From NCBI RefSeq assembly GCF_019665765.1, contig NZ_CP081150.1, forward strand, positions 3,224,001 through 3,288,000: DNA of 64,000 nucleotides, written 5' to 3'. A program made the translations under genes and the position numbers. Numbering within the stretch: position 1 is the first letter of the stretch; the number at the start of each line of letters is the position of its first letter. The notes under the pieces are model-generated. The model made no database searches. It worked only from the letters and a program-made list of their open reading frames with translations, and had not been told where the DNA came from. The DNA is from Deefgea tanakiae (GTDB lineage Bacteria > Pseudomonadota > Gammaproteobacteria > Burkholderiales > Chitinibacteraceae). This document shows positions 63,383-64,000 of the stretch, one piece after another.

Positions 63383-63427
63383 GTATTGGCTTATATGCAT
63401 TTTTGGATAGTGCTTATAGGCTTATAC
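63383..63427. repeat. 45-nt GTAT/ATAC element, copy 18
   Basis: 45 nt; GTAT/ATAC ends and TTATATGCA against TGCTTATAG pair imperfectly. It begins 3 bases after the gloA stop. Confidence 0.6.
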
Positions 63428-63458
63428 ATGTGAGATTTGAATTTAACTGAGTATCTTA

Positions 63459-64000
63459 ATGAATAAAAAAATATTAGGCTTGTTGGCGCTGTTGCCGAAC
63501 GTTGCCATGGCGGCCGATTTTGATGGTGCGCAATTGTCCTTGCTGTGGGCTGCGCCATTTGCTGGTTTGCTGTTGTCGATAGCACTGTTTCCCATTTTCT
63601 CGCCTGGATTTTGGCATCACCATTTCGGCAAAATTTCAGCATTTTGGGCCGCGGCATTCTTGCTACCATTTATTGCCTCGTTTGGTCTTGATACAGCGGC
63701 GAGTTTGGTTGTACACGCGATGCTCGCTGAATATATCCCATTTATTTTGATCCTGTTCGCGCTGTACACGGTGTCAGGCGGGATTTTGGTATGGGGTAAT
63801 TTGCATGGCTCTCCAGCATTAAATACCGGAATTTTGGCATTTGGCACGGTGATTGCCTCTTTGATGGGCACGACCGGCGCGGCGATGCTGTTGATTCGTC
63901 CTTTGCTGAAAGCAAACGATAATCGCAAACACAATGTGCATGTGGTGGTGTTTTTTATCTTTTTGGTCGCCAATATTGGCGGCGGCTTGACGCCGCTGGG
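63459..64000 (+). CDS. Na+/H+ antiporter, 3' end outside the window
   Basis: The frame starts at ATG 63459 and runs off the end. The visible 180 residues have a signal-like first segment (LALLPNVAMAA), then several TM segments with FHHHFGK-like WHHHFGKISAFWA, GNLHGSPALNTGILAFG and LMGTTGAAMLLIRPLL. This matches a Na+/H+ antiporter family of the ion-transporter (NhaD/ArsB-like) superfamily common in beta-proteobacteria. The remainder is not seen. Confidence 0.82.
   Translation, partial: MNKKILGLLALLPNVAMAADFDGAQLSLLWAAPFAGLLLSIALFPIFSPGFWHHHFGKISAFWAAAFLLPFIASFGLDTAASLVVHAMLAEYIPFILILFALYTVSGGILVWGNLHGSPALNTGILAFGTVIASLMGTTGAAMLLIRPLLKANDNRKHNVHVVVFFIFLVANIGGGLTPL

Overview
The window looks like chromosomal DNA from a heterotrophic, motile beta-proteobacterium. 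Gene content and protein style suggest the Neisseriales (Chitinibacteraceae/Chromobacteriaceae type). This placement is inference from FabI, MetH, SbtA, YiaVW-like and type IV pilus proteins; no rRNA is present. Most of the sequence is of medium G+C and carries ordinary housekeeping and accessory genes. One visibly AT-rich two-gene insert (23212-25371) stands out.

Layout. 1-8.5 kb: end of a zinc-ribbon protein, class D beta-lactamase, DcuB, DAHP synthase, a secreted Cys-repeat protein, an HTH regulator divergent from a patatin phospholipase, and a SIS protein. 8.5-20 kb: HD protein, LysR/YeiH divergent pair, DUF2799 lipoprotein, a small gene with a Fur box, an EF-hand-like protein, PQQ sugar dehydrogenase, a solute-binding protein, a YdjC deacetylase, an EAL protein with a Fur box, and a chemoreceptor. 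20-25.4 kb: SstT, then about 1.5 kb of nested repeats including a perfect 314-bp tandem duplication, then the AT-rich pair (double-HEPN-like protein plus four-TM protein). 25.5-40 kb: MetH, two small unknown genes, FabI, a diguanylate cyclase with an HDOD protein, a three-gene envelope export operon (DUF3302, HlyD-type, NodT-type), an OmpA-like lipoprotein and a CHASE-GGDEF protein. 40-56 kb: TerB/DUF697 protein, methyltransferase, LysE, a frameshifted solute-binding gene, alpha-amylase, two more solute-binding proteins, MdaB, the SbtA/SbtB pair, Pta, quinone reductase, YqiA-like hydrolase, DyP peroxidase and an LTA-synthase-like enzyme. 56-64 kb: minor pilin operon, glycosyltransferase, a degenerate patatin, three tRNA-Lys genes, GloA and the start of a Na+/H+ antiporter.

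Common themes are c-di-GMP signalling (two GGDEF, one EAL, one HDOD), sensing and uptake of small solutes, and envelope functions.

The most striking non-coding signal is a family of at least 18 short elements. Each is exactly 45 nt from a 5' GTAT to a 3' ATAC, most can fold into a hairpin, and they lie mostly within a few bases of a stop codon. A second family (two copies) has MITE-like terminal inverted repeats. The chemoreceptor and the serine/threonine transporter share a nearly superimposable promoter region containing a conserved dyad.
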